NCBI GenBank assembly: GCA_002007465.1
Contig: LNAC01000108.1
Span: 2,522,411-2,586,410, forward strand
DNA length: 64,000 bases
Direction of reading: 5' to 3'
Source of the DNA: Ailurus styani
Taxonomy: Eukaryota > Chordata > Mammalia > Carnivora > Ailuridae
The notes under the pieces were generated by a model. The model was not told the origin of the DNA. It made no database searches and worked only from the letters and a program-made list of their open reading frames with translations. Shown in pieces: positions 10,256 to 21,135 of this stretch. The position numbers and the translations under genes were made by a program. The stretch's first letter is position 1. Each line of letters begins with the position of its first letter.

Positions 10256-11339
10256 GAAGTAAAAGAAAAGGGGGTGAAGAGAGGGAGGGAAGAGGGGAGG
10301 GGAGAGGGAAAGGAAGAGGGAGAGATAGAAACAAAAAGGAGAGAGACACAGGGAAGATCAATGTCCTATTCTTCCTGGAAGGGCTAAGACGGTGTCAAAA
10401 AGAACACGAAGCCAACATACAAATCCTCAGATCTCTTTTTCCATCCCACAGTTTCCCAGTGACCCCTGCAACCCCTTACTGGGCTGCCCTGCTCCTCATC
10501 CTGCCCTGCCACCTAGGCCCCTGACCTTCGCTAAACACTGAGGACTGTGGATCTGAGTTGAAATCCTCTGCAGCACCCCCGGGAAAATTCTCTCTGACTC
10601 CGGTGTGTCCTGCACTAAATCAGACCTTTGTCTGTGGGAGCACAGTCTTGGCTCCCCGAGGAAGGAACCGACAGTCGTCATCGATCAGAGACTCTCTCCC
10701 TAATTTGCTGCCCCCCCACCCCATCTGCACAATGGACCATTTCCCAGACAATAGACATCATCACCGCCTTTGTGCAAGCCCAGGCATCCTGAAATTGAGT
10801 CTCCAATCTCCTTCCAAACATGCACAGGAAATGGAAAATCCATGCCGGTCCCCGTTGCCACTCTGGGATTTGATTCCAAAGCACACAGGGCATCTACTCC
10901 CTGGGGTGCAGAGGGGACTGATGGCCTGGGACAGGCTGGGCAGAAGAGGTCTAACTCCCATGGTCAGCATTTCAGGGTAGAATCGGCAACTTCCTGAGGA
11001 CAGAGGGTCCCCATAATCCCCCTACTTGTCTCCCCACCCACTCATGGTAGCACAAGGCCTGATCATCTAGGGTCACCCCGGAAAACCTGGGGACCCTAAG
11101 GTCCTAGAGTCCTGTTTACAAGGAAGGCCCTCTTGGTTCCTGGCAGAGCAAAGGATTCAGGGAACTGGCGATCCTCAGAAAGGAAGGGAGACAAGAGATG
11201 CTCCCACACCCCAGGGAAAAAACCCCTGAAGGCAAGAAGCTATCCTGAGGTAGGAGACGCCCCTCCTTCCCTTTTTTCCAGGAGCAGCCTGCAGATGCTT
11301 CTGACTCACGTGCCTGAAAATGTCATTTCTCCTGCCTGA
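10256..11339. other. Unique sequence with a purine-rich patch
   Basis: 10263-10345 is a purine-rich GGGA/GAGA patch. The rest is mixed unique sequence. A 140-codon plus-strand frame (10558-10980) has no recognisable domain and overlaps others, so I leave it uncalled. Confidence 0.45.
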
Positions 11340-11990
11340 AACCCTGGCCACTGGTACACAGCTGTGTTAAACATAATCCTAAATATTTTGAGACAGTTGG
11401 AGGAATTTGATTAGGAACTTAGTATTAGACAATACAAAGGATTTTTTGCTAATTGTTAAGTGTGGTAATGCCTTGTTGTTATGGAAGAAAAAGTCTATCG
11501 TTTTTAGAAATATACCCCGCAGGGCTGTAATGACACAGTGTCTGAGATTTGCTCTAAAATACTTCAGTACAGAGGAATGAAAAGAGAGAGAAAAGTATCG
11601 TAAAGCAGAATCGAGATTCAGCAAGACGAAATGCTATGACTGATTCATGATGTCTGCCCGAGGCAGGGGAGACACAGCAAGGGAGGGGAGGAGAGGGGAG
11701 AACAGGCTCCCAGCCACGTCTCTGCCGTCCTGGCAGGCCCCTTATCTGCCAGACTAATGTCTACTTCGCCTTTCAACCTTAGTTACATATTGATGAACTA
11801 AGAGTTAATCCGTTCTTAAACTATTCAGTCTTGTTTATTTCATCTGTTTCGGCTCTGGGACAAGCCCAAAATAAGAACTATCAAGGCCTTGGCTTAAAAG
11901 TTGCTATTATTAATTGAAGTTCATACAGAAGTACTGATTTTATATTTTGGACTCAATTAAAGAATCTCCCTTTTCCCTACTCTCCCACAG
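11340..11990. promoter_or_regulatory. Candidate conserved noncoding block
   Basis: Some 650 bp without repeats or simple sequence apart from a short G-rich patch near 11680. It is AT-leaning in two parts (11360-11640 and 11760-11970) with several TAAT/ATTA and TGTTTA-type cores, e.g. 'ttattaattgaagttcat' near 11908. This suggests regulatory sequence but is not evidence of it; alignment to other mammals is needed. Confidence 0.25.
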
Positions 11991-11999
11991 GAAGTGATA

Positions 12000-12195
12000 T
12001 TCATAACTGGATTTCACTGTATGCCTACCAATGGGCCAGGCACTGTACCGAATGCTACACTCACATATCTCAGTCGTCAGCACAGCAACCCTGTAAGCGA
12101 GGACTGCACGAACCCCTATTTCAGATCTGAATTGAAATCATTCGCACAAGGTCATACAGAGGGTAAGCAGTTGAGTCGGGCTCTCTGATGCCAAA
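12000..12195 (-). repeat. MIR SINE, antisense
   Basis: 'ctaccaatgggccaggcact' and 'gcacaaggtcatacagaggg' are the outer and core blocks of antisense MIR. Confidence 0.7.
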
Positions 12196-12835
12196 AGCAG
12201 TGCTCAGTGACAGCACTCACTTACTTCCCACTGAATGCTTGGATGAGGCACTTGTCAATTCTTCAGCCACAAGCAAAGAGCAGGGACTTTGCAGCTTGGA
12301 GGGCCAGAGAGAAAAGGAGAGGTTGGCTTCCAAAGGAGAGTTGTTTGAAAGCCCATAACCCCAGGGAATCTCTGCTCCAGGCAAGGGAGGGGAAGAGGAA
12401 ATACCATTTGTGAAAGGCTCCCTGGCCCCCAGAGGAGCCCCTCATCCAGGCGGAGCAGGTGCTCAGCAATCATGGACGGGATCCCCATGGTGAGGCTTCC
12501 TGGTGGCTGGGGCCACTTCCCCGAAAGTTCGGCCCACTTTGGGACCAGCATTCCATTCCTCAGAAAAATCATGGGAAAACTGGGGAATTCAATCAGTGAG
12601 ATTGGGAATACAAGTTTGGAACCCCACTAATATAATTTGAATTGGATGCAATCCTTAGCTCAGGGTTTTTGTTTGATGATGATAATTTGAATCAAAATTT
12701 TTGTATGAGTTTAGTTATTTCTGTGTAATGAAAGTGTTCAGCAGTAGCTATCTTAACTGGTGTGCTGTGGGAGAGGTATGCCAACAACCCAAAATGCAAA
12801 ATTCCAGTGTAGGTATTAAGCATAGAGTTCATACT
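12196..12835. other. Unique sequence, no feature recognised
   Basis: A 105-codon minus frame at 12255-12572 has no known domain. The AT-rich end (12600-12800) has no repeat signature. Confidence 0.45.
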
Positions 12836-13010
12836 GGGCACCTGGCTGGCTCAGTCGGTTAAGTGTCCGACTTTTGATTTCCGCACTGGTCATGATCTCA
12901 GGGTCGTGGCGAGATCAAGCTCTGGCTCAGGCTCAGCAGGGAGTCTGCTTGAGATTCTTTCTCACTCTCCCTCTGTCCTCCCCGATCAAATAAATAAAAT
13001 CTTAAAAAAC
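12836..13010 (+). mobile_element. CAN-SINE
   Basis: Head 'gggcacctggctggctcagt', then 'cggttaagtgtccgactttt', 'catgatctcagggtcgtggc' and tail 'aataaataaaatcttaaaa'. The B-box region is diverged ('gagatcaagctct'), so this is an older copy. A short 'agttcat' repeat on both sides may be what is left of the duplication. Confidence 0.92.
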
Positions 13011-13019
13011 AAACAACCA

Positions 13020-13618
13020 AAATGTAGTTCATGCAAATAATCTGACATCCCAAATGACATGAAAGTTACTTAGAAATCAGGGAGGATTGCTAATCTAGAA
13101 TTTTCTGTGCTTTTCGGCTTCCTTTTTTTTTCCTTAAAAAAAGGTCTCCAAGGTTTTCCCAGGAGTCAATGAGAATTACTTGCAATAATTTTCTGTTCTC
13201 TTAAAATCCCACACTAAATTTCCCCAGAACACAGCTGAGACCAGATTGTAACATTTCACAAAATTTTACCGAAGCCTTGTGGGGAATTCTGGTGCAGAGG
13301 GTTATCTCCCTCGTTGAGTTCCAGCCTGATGCTCTACCACCGGGGTCTCCTCCTTTTCTACAACATGGTTGCTTTGTCTCTCTCTTCCCTACCCTTGTTC
13401 AGCTCCTTGCCCGCATCCTGTCCCCTCTGCAGTCCAACAAGAGGAGAAAAAGAGCCGCAGCCTCTGCTTCCCGTGATCTGCAGACATGTGACTCCATCCC
13501 CAGTGAAGACAGAGTGTCCAGACCACTGTGAAGAGCGGTTTTCATTCCTCACTGCCCCAAAACTCCATTTCAGAAAAGAACGTTGTGCCTTACAGTTGTG
13601 GAACCAAAAGTCCCATCG
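13020..13618. other. Unique sequence between two SINEs
   Basis: Overlapping frames of 84-114 codons at 13277-13658 occupy both strands and run into the next SINE; no domain is recognisable. Confidence 0.4.
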
Positions 13619-13632
13619 AAAGATTTGTGTTA

Positions 13633-13833
13633 GGGCGCCTGGGAGGCTCAAATGGTGAAGCGTCTCCTTTCAGCTCAGGTCATAATCCCGGGGTCCTGGG
13701 ACAGAGCCCCGCATCGGGCTCCCTGCTCAGCGGGGAATCTGCTTCTCCCTCTGCCCCTCCCCCTGCTCATGCTCTCTCGCTCTCTCTCTCTCTCTCTCAC
13801 AAAAATAAATAAATAAAATCATTTTTTTAAAAA
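13633..13833 (+). mobile_element. CAN-SINE
   Basis: Head 'gggcgcctgggaggctcaaa', B-box region 'gggacagagccccgcatcg', TC tract and 'aaataaataaataaaatc' tail. The duplication is 'aaagatttgtgtta' (13619-13632) against a 12/14 match at 13834-13847. Confidence 0.93.
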
Positions 13834-13945
13834 AAGGATTTGTCTTAAGTTAGGACATACTTTGCCCTCAAAGTTATGTACAAATCTCCCCTTGGTGAAA
13901 CAGGAAGTCTTAGTGGTTAACACAGGACCTTTTCCTGCCACTTCT

Positions 13946-14162
13946 TTTTTTTTTTTTTTAAGTTTTTTTTTTTTTAAGATTTTATTTATTTATTTCACAG
14001 AGGGAGAGAGATCACAAGGAGGTAGAGAGGCAGGCAGAGAGAGAGGGGGAAGCAGGCTCCCTGCCGAGCAGAGAGCCCGATGCGGGCCTCGATCCCAGGA
14101 CCCTGAGATCATGACCTGAGCCGAAAGCAGAGGCTTTAACCCACTGAGCCACCCAGGTGCCC
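13946..14162 (-). mobile_element. CAN-SINE, mustelid-type tail
   Basis: Reverse orientation with a long poly-T start, AAATAAATAAA tail complement and a near-complete tRNA-like head at 14120-14162. An exact 13-bp duplication, 'tcctgccacttct', flanks it (13933-13945, 14163-14175). It carries the 'gtagagaggcaggcagag' tail variant. Confidence 0.95.
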
Positions 14163-14175
14163 TCCTGCCACTTCT

Positions 14176-15349
14176 AATCACCAATTTTGGGGTCCGTCTT
14201 TATATTTCAGAGGTGATCTCCAAATACAGCCGCTGGGAAGGACAGGTGGTATCTAAACCACCCTCCCCCTCTGTGGTCATTCCTTTCACCCCTAAGCCTC
14301 CCCAAGGGGAGACATCCTATATTTCTGCCCCAGAAATTGCTCTTTTCAGGATGGTACCCTGCTGGGTCCAGGGTCCCTGGAGGAAGGAACCGTTTTGGAT
14401 GAAGCCAGTGGTACAAACTAAAGAAAAAGCTTTTGGGCACCAGGAGGATTTGAAACCACAGGAGCAGCCACACTGCCAGCGACAAAGGAAGAACAATGCA
14501 GTACGGACTAGGCCACCTGGAAAGAAGGGAGGCGGGGCGGGGCTCTTGACAGCCCCCCAAAGCCAGCGTCTTTTAAGACTCCTCTTTGTGTTACGGCATT
14601 GTGCTCTGCGCACAGGGGACCTTGGCCTTGGAGTTCCTCCAGGGTAAAGTTTGAGTTTTCCCTTTTTAAAGCATTTCAAACTCTTTGCCCTGATGTGTCT
14701 TAACCCGTACTTCTCAAACTAGGGCACAATTTCCGTTTTCCCCAGGGATGTGCAGCAGCGTGCTGGAAGGAACATAAAGCCACAGAAACCACATACAACC
14801 GTGGCGTTCGGATTGCACTGAAAAATGGCTGGCAGGAGGCAGGGGGGCTGTTTTGAATCTCTCCACTCTTACACATCTTTGTCATAAAGCAAAGGCAGCC
14901 CCCTCCTGCTTTCCATTTTGTGTAATTTCATATTTTTTCATGAAAGCTTGGAGATGTTTATTTTTAAACGCTTAATCAAAGTAACACACAAAGTTACAGT
15001 TTTTTTTTTAACAAAGTTACAGTTTTAAAGTCAAATCATAAAAAGAACTCCTCATGAAAAACCATAATGTCCTGCCCTTTCCCGCTCTATCTCCCAGCCT
15101 GGCTCCCCGGAGGTAACGATTTATAAGTCTTTATAACTCTTATAACTGTTTTTTTTTCCTACTAGCTACCCCCATATTTCTAAATAATATTGTTTAAACT
15201 GCTCTTTATTGATCCATACATTTCAGACATTCTCTATTGATTTCGAATTATGATGGCTGTGGGTTTGACTCTTTCATTTCCCCAATCTGCATCGCCCCGT
15301 GCAGCTAGTTCACGCTTGGTAGTTAAATAGTGCGTGCTGTTAAGTACAT
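14176..15349. other. Unique sequence
   Basis: 14213-14647 holds a 144-codon plus frame and two minus frames of 117-120 codons, all overlapping. None shows a domain I know. The rest is AT-rich with short poly-T runs. Confidence 0.4.
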
Positions 15350-15915
15350 ATTTGCTGTGCGGTGGCCACGGGACATCCATTCTCTTTCCCCTTTTATCTG
15401 TGCTTTGAGTTCCATTTGGTAATCCGCATCTCTGCTACGCAGTCACCGCCCTCTCTGGACGCTGACTCCAGCTCTAGCTATGGGGGGACTCTGATTGGCT
15501 GAACCCAATCCCCCAAGCTACAGTGATTGGTCAAGGGAAGGTATGCAACCCAGTCCCAACCAATGAAAGGGTTCCTGGTGGAAACTAGAACAAAAATTTC
15601 CTTGCTCTTTTGTAGAAGCCCCTAGAGAAATATTCTCCTCCTGGTAGACGTGAAGGAGGAAGCTTGAAGCCCCTTGCAGGTGCTGGAAACCACCTTGGAA
15701 CTACGAGGAAAGGCAGTTTGCTTTAATAGATACTGGAGAAGGCAGAGGAGGGGTGAATATTAAAGATTTTAGGGAGCTCCTGAATCAACCTCATCTGGAG
15801 CCTAATCTGCCTTCAAAGTTGCCAATCACGCGAGCTACCTACTATAATTCTCTTTACGGTTTACGCCACTTTGAGTTACTTGGAGAGGGAAGATTCCTCA
15901 CCAACATAAGGATTT
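15350..15915 (+). repeat. Old LTR-like interspersed repeat, family not resolved
   Basis: The order of blocks is that of an old mammalian LTR: 'gattggctgaacccaat', 'ccaaccaatgaaagg', 'gagctcctgaatcaacc', 'tttacgccactttgagtta' and a terminal 'gattcctcaccaacata'. A second unit of the same type lies at 29095-29512. I recall an ERVL-like LTR but cannot name it. No retroviral genes adjoin it. Confidence 0.5.
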
Positions 15916-16339
15916 ACTTCATTATGCTACACAGCAAATTATTTATGGTTTTCTGCAGAGTGGAGCAGTATATGATTACTTATCTTTTCGTGTGGTTTCT
16001 CTTTAGTGGTTTTTGAAAATTAATTATCATTTCTACTTGCAGAATTCTCCGTATGCATATCCTTAATTCTTTCCTCATACGCGTGTCCATCCTCTTCTTC
16101 CACTACGGGCTGGAGTCCCTCTCAGAGCCTTCTCCCCCAGGCTCTCCTGAGTTGAATCCCTGGTTGCCTGAATCCCGTGACTTCCCCTCTTGGATTACAC
16201 TTGGGATTTGCTGGAACATTTTCTAAATGTTTTCCGTGAAAGAGTTTCAAGCAGGCAGATTGTCTAGGGAGGGGTAAAGTTGTCTTATTTCCACCCTCAC
16301 AATGGACTAATATTAAGCCTGGCACTGCACAATTTCCAG

Positions 16340-17000
16340 TTGAAAATTATATTCCATAAGATGTTTAATGCTATTTTTCTGTTGCTTTCTGGTATCCAGT
16401 GTTGTTACCGAGAAGGCTGATGTCATTCTGATTCTAGTCATGTGTGGGTGACTTCTGTGCATTATTTTGCTTTTTGGAAGCTTTTAAAGGATCTCCTAAT
16501 CCGAGGTTCTAAAACCTTTCTATGATGTGCCTTGATATGGGTCTTTTTTTCTCTCTCTTTCCGATGTGTCCCCTTTTTGAGGTGAGCCTTTTCAATCAGG
16601 AGCCTGATGTCTCTCATTTTGGAAACTTTTTTCTTAGATTCTTCTGCATTTTTCCCTCTCCTCTCTTCTTTCTTCCTTCCTTCATTCCTCCCTCCCTTCC
16701 TTCCTTCTTTCCTTCCTTTCTTTCTTTCTTGGGACTTCTTAGTCAGATGTGGGATTTCTAAGGCATATTCTCTGTGTCCCTTCTCACTTTTCTCTTATTG
16801 TTCAACCCTTTATCTTTTTGTTCTGTTTCATGTCCTATTTTCTTGACTTTGTCTTTTACTCATTTTTGAAATGTGAAATACCATTTTTATTTCCATGAGA
16901 ACTTTATCATATCTTATTGTTTTATAGATGACATACTTTCTTGTTGCTCTCTGAAAATATCTATTAGAATTGGGCACCACACTAAGAATGTCTCCTTCCC
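16340..17000 (+). repeat. Old pyrimidine-rich interspersed repeat, unclassified
   Basis: The succession 'tgatgtgccttgatatggg', 'ccttttcaatcaggagcct', 'gacttcttagtcagatgtgg' and 'tttgttctgtttcatgtcc' follows a repeat that I have met in many mammalian loci but cannot name. A (TTCC)n array (16662-16730) sits in its middle. Confidence 0.4.
16662..16730 (+). repeat. (TTCC)n/(TTTC)n microsatellite
   Basis: Imperfect tetranucleotide array of TTCC, CTCC and TTTC units, all pyrimidine. Confidence 0.9.
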
Positions 17001-17424
17001 ATTGTCTCACTGTCCTATCTTGAGCCAAGGAATCTAGGTGACAGCGTCACTATTACCTGAACTAATTGTGTAGCTGTGCTGAGTATGTCACCATGCCAGC
17101 AAAGCAAACTGTAGAATGGTGATACCACTAGGAGCTTGGCCATCAGTGTGCAATTCACTTTGCCAGCTCTGTCTTAGAAAGGCACTGAAGAGAACTCATA
17201 CTCACTGAGTTGGAGAAAAAGAGAAGGTCTGTTTTCCACATTAAGCAAGAGTCCACCACTACATGGGACAGTCACCAAACATACTACAAAAAAAAAAAAA
17301 AAAGCACGAGAGAGAGGAGGAACAGAAGGCAGAAAAAATGAAGGTAGAAGAGAAGACAAAGATGGTGGCAAACTATCAACTATCCTGACAAAGCAAACGA
17401 AAGTCAAAGACTTCATGGGAAAAC

Positions 17425-17525
17425 CCTAGCTCAAGAAATAAAAGCACATTTCCCATCCATGTACACTTAAGAATGGCTAAGATGGTAAATTTTACGTTAT
17501 GTATAGTTTATCACAATTTAAAAAA
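17425..17525 (+). repeat. L1 LINE 3' end scrap
   Basis: 'gtacacttaagaatggctaa' followed by 'aaattttacgttatgtatag' and 'tatcacaatttaaaaaa' is the 3' end of an ancient L1. Confidence 0.7.
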
Positions 17526-17539
17526 ATCACCTTGGGATG

Positions 17540-18510
17540 AAAAAGCCCACATATTAGGGGAAAGAGAGAGAAGATGAGGGGCCAAACTGTAGGTGTGACT
17601 GAAGATTTGGGGTCAAGAGGCAGCCAAAGTAGAAAAACACGCCCTTACAGGCTGAACCGTAAAACACCGCATTTTAATGTGTTCGAAAAGGCATATTTGA
17701 ACAACCAGTAGATGGGGGTTAAGTGGATTCTTTACCTTACAGTCGTGTGACTGAACAGATGTTGATGTTTAGGGCATTTTATTGGTCTTTGTTCACTATG
17801 TTTATAATGATGATGGCTGTAAAGACATTAAACGCAAATTTCTTGATGGTGAGATAACTGTTTAAGAAAATTTCAACAAGATAATACGAGTTCCTGAGCA
17901 AACCATGGTATTGGCTGTTGAAAGCGAACAGATGGAGGTAAAATTCTGACAGGCACAACTGCAGGAGTGGCAGTAGCAGGCTCAGGCACACTCTGAATGA
18001 ACCAGAACCATCGCCTCAGCCGTCTTCATGCTTTACCTCGAGGATCTGTCTCTTGATTGCCTTTGCGTTCTCAGTGGGGGAGTGAAATGGGTAAATTTTG
18101 TAATAAGGGGAGGAAACTCCTTATTGTGGAACACTCATCTTGTGGAAAGTACCTTGAAAAACTTGTTTTACCTCACTGTTACACACTGGTTTTACAAAGC
18201 AAGCTCCCAGCCAGTGTTTCTGAGACACCAAAACCCAGTATGAAAATGTTGATGAGCGGAAGGAATTTGTTGTTCATCTTAATGACAAAGTGGCTCCCCA
18301 AACCAGCTTATTTAGCAAGTTTCTTCTTTCAAGGTTGAACACACTCCATCAAAATCTTTAAGGCCATACTGTTGAGGTGCACTATTAATAATCACACCAG
18401 GTCCTGGTCCTAATTATGGAGACACCTCGAACTGCAGGCAGACTAGCTCTTGAATTTGCTGACATAGCCTTAGAACAAAACAATCAAATTGCCCAACATT
18501 TGCAAAAAAA
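17540..18510 (+). pseudogene. Possible decayed coding copy, unassigned
   Basis: I do not recognise a parent gene. Several plus-strand stretches look coding-like although no single frame stays open. About 18234-18358 reads on as YENVDERKEF and then VVHLNDKVAPQTSLFSK. About 18417-18513 reads RTAGRLALEFADIALEQNN in another phase relation. About 17800-17860 gives GCKDIKRKFLDGEI. These polar, alpha-helical-looking segments joined by frameshifts would suit an intronless retrocopy. The stretch ends at a (TTTC)n array and then an L1 leader, so no clear poly-A tail is visible. It may equally be chance, or part of an old transposon. Confidence is low. Confidence 0.25.
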
Positions 18511-18521
18511 GCTTGATCCGG

Positions 18522-18523
<2 letters not shown>

Positions 18524-18565
<42 letters not shown>
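18524..18565 (+). repeat. (TTTC)n microsatellite
   Basis: About ten TTTC units, nearly perfect, at the boundary between the possible pseudogene and the L1 leader. Confidence 0.95.
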
Positions 18566-18566
<1 letters not shown>

Positions 18567-18649
18567 AGTCATTGTCTTAGTAAGTGAAACTGGACTTCTG
18601 CTTCTAGAAAGAAATTATAGATGTGTTTTTCCCTCTTCCTCCTACTAAG

Positions 18650-19700
18650 TATAGTTAAAACCATGGGCATGATATTGAAAACAAACATAAGGCTCTGAAA
18701 GGTAGAGAAAAGAAGATAGACTGCTTAAGGATTTGGGGAACCAAAGAATGATTCAGGTGAGCTCCCTGGATCTTTTTTTGCCTTATATACCCCACTGGGT
18801 GCTGGAGAAGCCAGCAACCTGGAAATGTCAATGGGTGCAGACAAAACACAAGTTGAGTAAAGTCTGATTTCTCTAGGCAAAGGACCAAGAAAAGAGCATT
18901 TTAGCAAGGCAGAAAACTTCTAGATAATAAGCATTCTATCCAGCCAAACATCAAAGAAAACCTTTCACTCCATCCCCACCCCCACCAGCAAAAGCAGAGC
19001 AGGAAGCCTAGACTTCCATCCCCATCAGGCTGAAATGAGGTGCTCGGGCTTCTGCCATCTCCCTCCAGGTGGTGTCAAAAAAGACCAAGTGGAGAACTGG
19101 GATCTTCACATCCACTAAGTGGTAATGAGGCTTCTCTGTGCTATGTCAGTAGAGATAACATGGGCAGCCTGGACTTCTACCCCCACCCAGCTGTGTCAAA
19201 ATCCCCTGCCTCTTCCCGCTGAGGTGGTGTCAGAGGAGGCCTAGTGAGGAGTTGGGGCTTTCACCATCACTCAGACTTAATGAGGCTTCTCCACCACCCT
19301 ACCATCACCACCACAACCTCCACCCACACTGAGTTAGTGGAGGCCATATGGAGTACAGAAGCAAGGCACTTCTGCCTCCCCCAGCCAGGGTGGTATCAGC
19401 AGAGGCCTAGTGGGGAGACTCACCCCTGCCCCCACACTGTGTTAACAAATAGTTCTTCCCCCACTATGGTGTCAGTGGAGGTTGAATGGTGAACCTGCAC
19501 TTTCATCCCCACCTGGCAGTAACAATATAGCACTTCCCGTTTTCACCCCAGAGCTATGTCAGAGGAGCCCTGCTAAAACAGCTGATCAAAATAATATCCA
19601 GCATCTTATAAAAATATACCCAAAATGTCCCAGGTTCAATCAAGTTGCTCATCATACCAAGAACCAGGTATATCTCCCCTTGAATGAGAAAGACAATCAA
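18650..19700 (+). mobile_element. L1 LINE 5' leader (5'UTR) of an ancient L1
   Basis: 18655-18970 matches the leader of an old mammalian L1/HAL1 type: 'gaaaacaaacataaggctct', 'ccccactgggtgctggagaa', 'ggaaatgtcaatgggtgcag', 'ttctatccagccaaacatca'. It is followed by the tandem leader repeats (18990-19560). Then come 'cccaggttcaatcaagttgc' and 'atcataccaagaaccaggta', which join the leader to ORF1. Retention of the 5' end is uncommon because most L1 copies are 5'-truncated. Confidence 0.75.
18990..19565 (+). repeat. Degenerate tandem repeat in the L1 leader
   Basis: A core 'ggtgtcag(N)gaggcc(t)agtgg' followed by 'ttctaccccCaccc'-like text recurs. Core copies start near 19070, 19143, 19192, 19224, 19390, 19463 and 19553, so the period is irregular at roughly 35-165 bp. 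This kind of repeated leader is known for old L1 promoters. Each unit carries a short CCACCC/CCCACC box. Confidence 0.7.
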
Positions 19701-19719
19701 CAGTTGCCAACACTGAGAT

Positions 19720-20640
19720 GACACAGATACTAAGATGATCTGACAAGAATTTAATAGTAGCCATCATAAAAATTTGACAAAAAATTACAAACACATTTGA
19801 AAAAATTTTGTAAAAAAGAGAATCTTAGCAAAGAAGTAGAACATACAAAGAAGACCAAAATGGAAATTTTAGAACTGAAAAATATAATAACTAAAATTTT
19901 AAATTCAGTGGATTGATTCTATAGTGAGATGGAGAGGACAGAAGAAAACCAGTGACCTTTCAGAATAGAAATAAACAGATCTGAACAGAGCAAAATGACT
20001 GAAAAACAAGTAGACAGAAACTCAGGGGACTGTGGAACTTTAATAAAAAGCCTCACTTTCATGTTATCAGAGTCCAAGAAGGAGAGGAAAAAGAGAGTGG
20101 GTTGAAAAAATATTAGAACAAATAATGGCTAAAAATTTCCTGAACGTGGAGAGACACAAACCAATAAACTTAAGAAGCTGCAACCCTAAACAGGATAAAC
20201 CCAAAGAAATCCACACCAGGATACATTACAGACAAATCTCTGCAAACTAAAGACAAAAAAAAAAAATCTTGAAAACAAGAACAACAGTACTCTTTCTATA
20301 GAGGAAAAGCAATTTGAATGATTTCTCATCAGAAACCATGGATGCTAGAAGAAAGTGGCATGACATTTTTCAAGTACTGAAAAGAGCTGTCAAACTAAAA
20401 ACCTATATCCAGCAAAAATATCCTTTGGAAATGAAGAAAAATCAAGATATTATGAGGTGAAAAAAAAACTAAGAGAATTTGTAGCCAACAGTTGTGCCCT
20501 AAAATAATGACTAAAAGAATTTAACTTGAAGACAGAGCAATAAGGGAATACAGGAAGGAAATGATAAAATTAGGAAACGTTAAACATCAGGAAAGAACAA
20601 CAATAGGAAATGTAAAATTATGGGCAAATAAAATAGACTT
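19720..20640 (+). pseudogene. L1/HAL1 ORF1 relic
   Basis: The nucleotide blocks follow ORF1 of old L1s: 'aatagtagccatcataaaaa', 'aaatggaaattttagaactg' (coiled-coil part), 'gagtccaagaaggagaggaa' (RNA-binding domain), 'aaacccaaagaaatccacac' and 'tcatcagaaaccatggatgc' (C-terminal domain). Frequent stops and indels make it non-functional. ORF1p normally coats L1 RNA as a trimer. Confidence 0.7.
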
Positions 20641-20914
20641 TCCTTCTCTTGAGTTTTCTAAATTATGTTTGATCGTGAAACAAAAATTATCATGCTGATG
20701 TGGTTCTCAGTATATATAGAGGAAGTATTTAAGACAATTACATTATAAATGTAGGAAGTAAAGGGATACAAAGGGAAATAAGTTTTCTTATACATCACTC
20801 AAACTGACAAATGTTGACACCAGTACACGGGGCTAAGGTTGTGTATATATATATATTGCAATGCCTACGGCAAACACTTAAAAAAAATGTCTGTATTAAG
20901 ATTGCTCAAAATAG
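20641..20914 (+). mobile_element. L1 inter-ORF spacer
   Basis: 'agtttctaaattatgtttg'-type text, 'tgatgtggttctcagtatat', 'ggaagtatttaagacaatta' and 'ttgacaccagtacac'-type text join the ORF1 relic to the ORF2 relic in the expected order. A short (TA)n occurs near 20848. Confidence 0.65.
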
Positions 20915-20927
20915 CATAGATAATTCA

Positions 20928-21122
20928 GGGCACCTGGGTGGCTTAGTCAGTTAAGTGTCTGCCTTCAGCTCATGTCATGATCCCAGGGTCCTGGGATTGA
21001 GTCCCACATGGGGGTGGGGGGGTCCTTGCTCAGTGGGGAGCCTGCTTCTCCCTCTACCCCTACCCCCTACTCGTGCTCTCGATCTCTCTCTCTGAAATAA
21101 ATAAATAAAATCTTTTTAAAAT
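20928..21122 (+). mobile_element. CAN-SINE inserted in the L1
   Basis: Full SINE with head 'gggcacctgggtggcttagt', B-box region 'gggattgagtcccacatggg', TC tract and 'aaataaataaataaaatctt' tail. It is flanked by an exact 13-bp duplication, 'catagataattca' (20915-20927, 21123-21135). A G-rich patch at 21010-21023 distinguishes this copy. Confidence 0.96.
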
Positions 21123-21135
21123 CATAGATAATTCA

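Noticed and set aside
13990..14184. Minus frame and tRNA-like head as a possible tRNA gene
   Set aside because: The tRNA-like part belongs to a CAN-SINE head; no complete cloverleaf.
14207..14679. Three overlapping frames of 117-144 codons
   Set aside because: All three cannot be coding; none has a known domain and no poly-A or duplication marks a retrocopy.
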